Both the position numbers and the translations under genes were made by a program. From NCBI GenBank assembly GCA_964360375.1, contig CAYHWG010000027.1, forward strand, positions 1 to 14,179: a stretch of 14,179 nt of DNA. Direction: 5' to 3'. Of the stretch, positions 13,534 to 14,179 are shown one piece after another. The notes under the pieces were generated by a model. It was not told where the DNA came from. It saw only the letters and a program-made list of their open reading frames with translations, and ran no database searches. Positions within the stretch are counted from its first letter, which is position 1. Each line of letters starts with the position of its first letter. Source of the stretch: XYB2-FULL-45-11 sp964360375. GTDB lineage: Bacteria; Patescibacteriota; Patescibacteriia; UBA9934; GWF2-40-263.

Positions 13534-13615
13534 ATGGGGTCAGGTCCGGAATCCGGAATTAACCTCAGAACCATCAATAATTAGTTTGAATTCCTGATTC
13601 CGGACCTGACCCCAT
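13534..13615. repeat. 82-bp inverted-repeat element (REP/MITE-like)
   Basis: Perfect 19-bp arms: atggggtcaggtccggaat (13534-13552) and its complement (13597-13615). An inner ggaatt/gaattcc-type pairing continues the stem. The GGGGTCAGG start resembles REP ends I associate with RAYT families, but it differs from the REP around the RAYT at 1351. No coding capacity. Confidence 0.85.
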
Positions 13616-13727
13616 GTGAAAATTCGATACTTTTTACAAAACGAGAGCCAATAGACAAGTCGGTGGAGTTTTCCAAGCAACAAAGGGTGGTGCATTGAGT
13701 ATAGAATGTGGGTCGTCTCAAATGAGG

Positions 13728-13756
13728 TTGACAAAACCGTCATTTTATGGTATATT
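13728..13756 (+). promoter_or_regulatory. strong sigma70-type promoter
   Basis: TTGACA (13728-13733), a 17-bp spacer, then TATATT (13751-13756) preceded by TGG (extended -10). The start is expected near 13763, giving a leader of about 210 nt before the ATG at 13972. The preceding stretch 13616-13727 shows nothing else. Confidence 0.82.
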
Positions 13757-13762
13757 TGGATA

Positions 13763-13971
13763 TCAATAAGGATTGACTCTGGCCAAAAGCTGTTTGTTTC
13801 TGCGTCATCCCGACGCACCGGAGGGATCTCCCTCAACTGCTTTTGGCTATGGTAAATCTGAACAAGTGTTTCAGAAGCCCGCTGGCCCGCCTTGACTCGA
13901 CCGAATTGACGGCGAGGCAAGCGTTACGCGACACTGTTCAAAGGAACGCCGTCGCATAAAGGAAGACAACC
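13763..13971 (+). promoter_or_regulatory. long structured leader of the 3'-terminal gene
   Basis: gccaaaagc (13782-13790) pairs with gcttttggc (13839-13847), enclosing a gtcatcccgacgc...ggagggatct unit of the kind often dispersed in bacterial genomes and a gaggg/ccctc hairpin. A GC-rich stretch after 13880 (gcccgcc, ggcgaggc, gcgac/gtcgc) can form further stems. GGAAG 7 bases before the ATG is a plausible ribosome site. Regulatory function is inferred only from length and structure. Confidence 0.45.
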
Positions 13972-14179
13972 ATGAGCGACCTCATCCTCGATGTTGGTAC
14001 GGCCAATGATCTCAAAATGGCCTTACGTCGTGCGGGATACGATCCTGCAGACATCGCAAAGTTGTGCGTTGGCGACATGGCCGCGAAGATCCTCCCGATC
14101 TTGCGCAGCACCGGCGTCGTCCAGATCGTGAAGCACATCATCAACCTCGCAGGCGACTGCATGCCCAAAGAGTGGAAGG
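13972..14179 (+). CDS. small hypothetical protein, N-terminal 69 codons (truncated by window end)
   Basis: The frame is open from ATG 13972 to the window end. It starts MSDLILDVGTANDLKMALRR and includes AGYDPADIAKLCVGD and ILPILRST..VQIVKHIINL. The pattern (TANDLK, two helices, LCxGD, LPxLR, xxIVKHxI) resembles a small protein family that I recall recurring in several copies per genome in Parcubacteria. That recollection is not verified and no function is known to me. Predicted fold: two or three helices followed by a strand; no signal peptide. Unusually for this window it has a good ribosome site and a strong promoter with a ~210-nt leader. Its codons are richer in G and C than neighbouring genes, suggesting high expression or a different origin. 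Confidence 0.72.
   Translation, partial: MSDLILDVGTANDLKMALRRAGYDPADIAKLCVGDMAAKILPILRSTGVVQIVKHIINLAGDCMPKEWK

Noticed and set aside
13117..13615. CRISPR array
   Set aside because: The repeats are inverted pairs of different families, not regularly spaced direct repeats, and no cas gene is present.
13540..13920. 126-codon minus-strand ORF
   Set aside because: It runs through an inverted-repeat element, a strong plus-strand promoter and a leader hairpin; its composition is unlike a protein and no motif is seen.

Overview
The window looks like a piece of a small-genome, moderately AT-rich bacterial chromosome, most likely a Patescibacteria/CPR member (Parcubacteria or ABY1-like). This is inference. 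It rests on the stand-alone GlmU-type uridylyltransferase, a bacterial EndoQ-type PHP nuclease, start codons mostly without Shine-Dalgarno sequences, many families of palindromic repeats (some read through in frame inside genes), and a truncated 3' gene that resembles small proteins I recall recurring in Parcubacteria. No sequence search was possible.

Layout. Positions 1-500 hold the 3' end of a 23S rRNA gene, a 5S rRNA gene with an extended processing stem, and the operon terminator. Positions 532-5660 form a plus-strand block: a GlmU-like nucleotidyltransferase, a REP-associated tyrosine transposase (RAYT) carrying its own REP sequence, a wrecked ABC exporter that has lost most of its membrane domain, a short coiled-coil ORF next to a possible divergent kinase-fold protein, and an EndoQ-like PHP nuclease. 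Positions 5663-6300 hold a bidirectional terminator, a 25-residue Lys/Ala-rich basic peptide gene on the minus strand with its own promoter and hairpin-rich leader, and about 300 bp of extremely AT-rich DNA with one consensus DnaA box.

A tRNA-Ala(UGC) with promoter and terminator follows. Next come a 593-residue protein (possible GHMP-kinase-like fold with a C-terminal winged-helix-like segment) and a P2-type Ca2+ ATPase. A minus-strand pair converges on the ATPase: a PfkB sugar kinase followed by a D-2-hydroxyacid (hydroxypyruvate/glyoxylate-type) dehydrogenase. A 121-bp palindromic repeat sits between the two, and the dehydrogenase and ATPase genes overlap tail to tail by 8 bp.

The last 1.1 kb is mobile/RNA territory. 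It has a MITE with 18-bp terminal inverted repeats and a 5-bp target duplication, then an unassigned structured RNA (about 245 nt) ending in a strong terminator. An 82-bp inverted-repeat element follows, then a strong sigma70-type promoter, a roughly 210-nt structured leader, and the first 69 codons of a GC-richer small gene cut by the window end.

How the genes may work together: the kinase/dehydrogenase pair could handle a C3 or sugar-acid route such as glycerate/hydroxypyruvate, but the substrate is not shown by the sequence. The plus-strand block shows no single pathway. The strongest leads are the unassigned structured RNA, the basic micro-peptide locus, and the palindromes that are read in frame inside genes.
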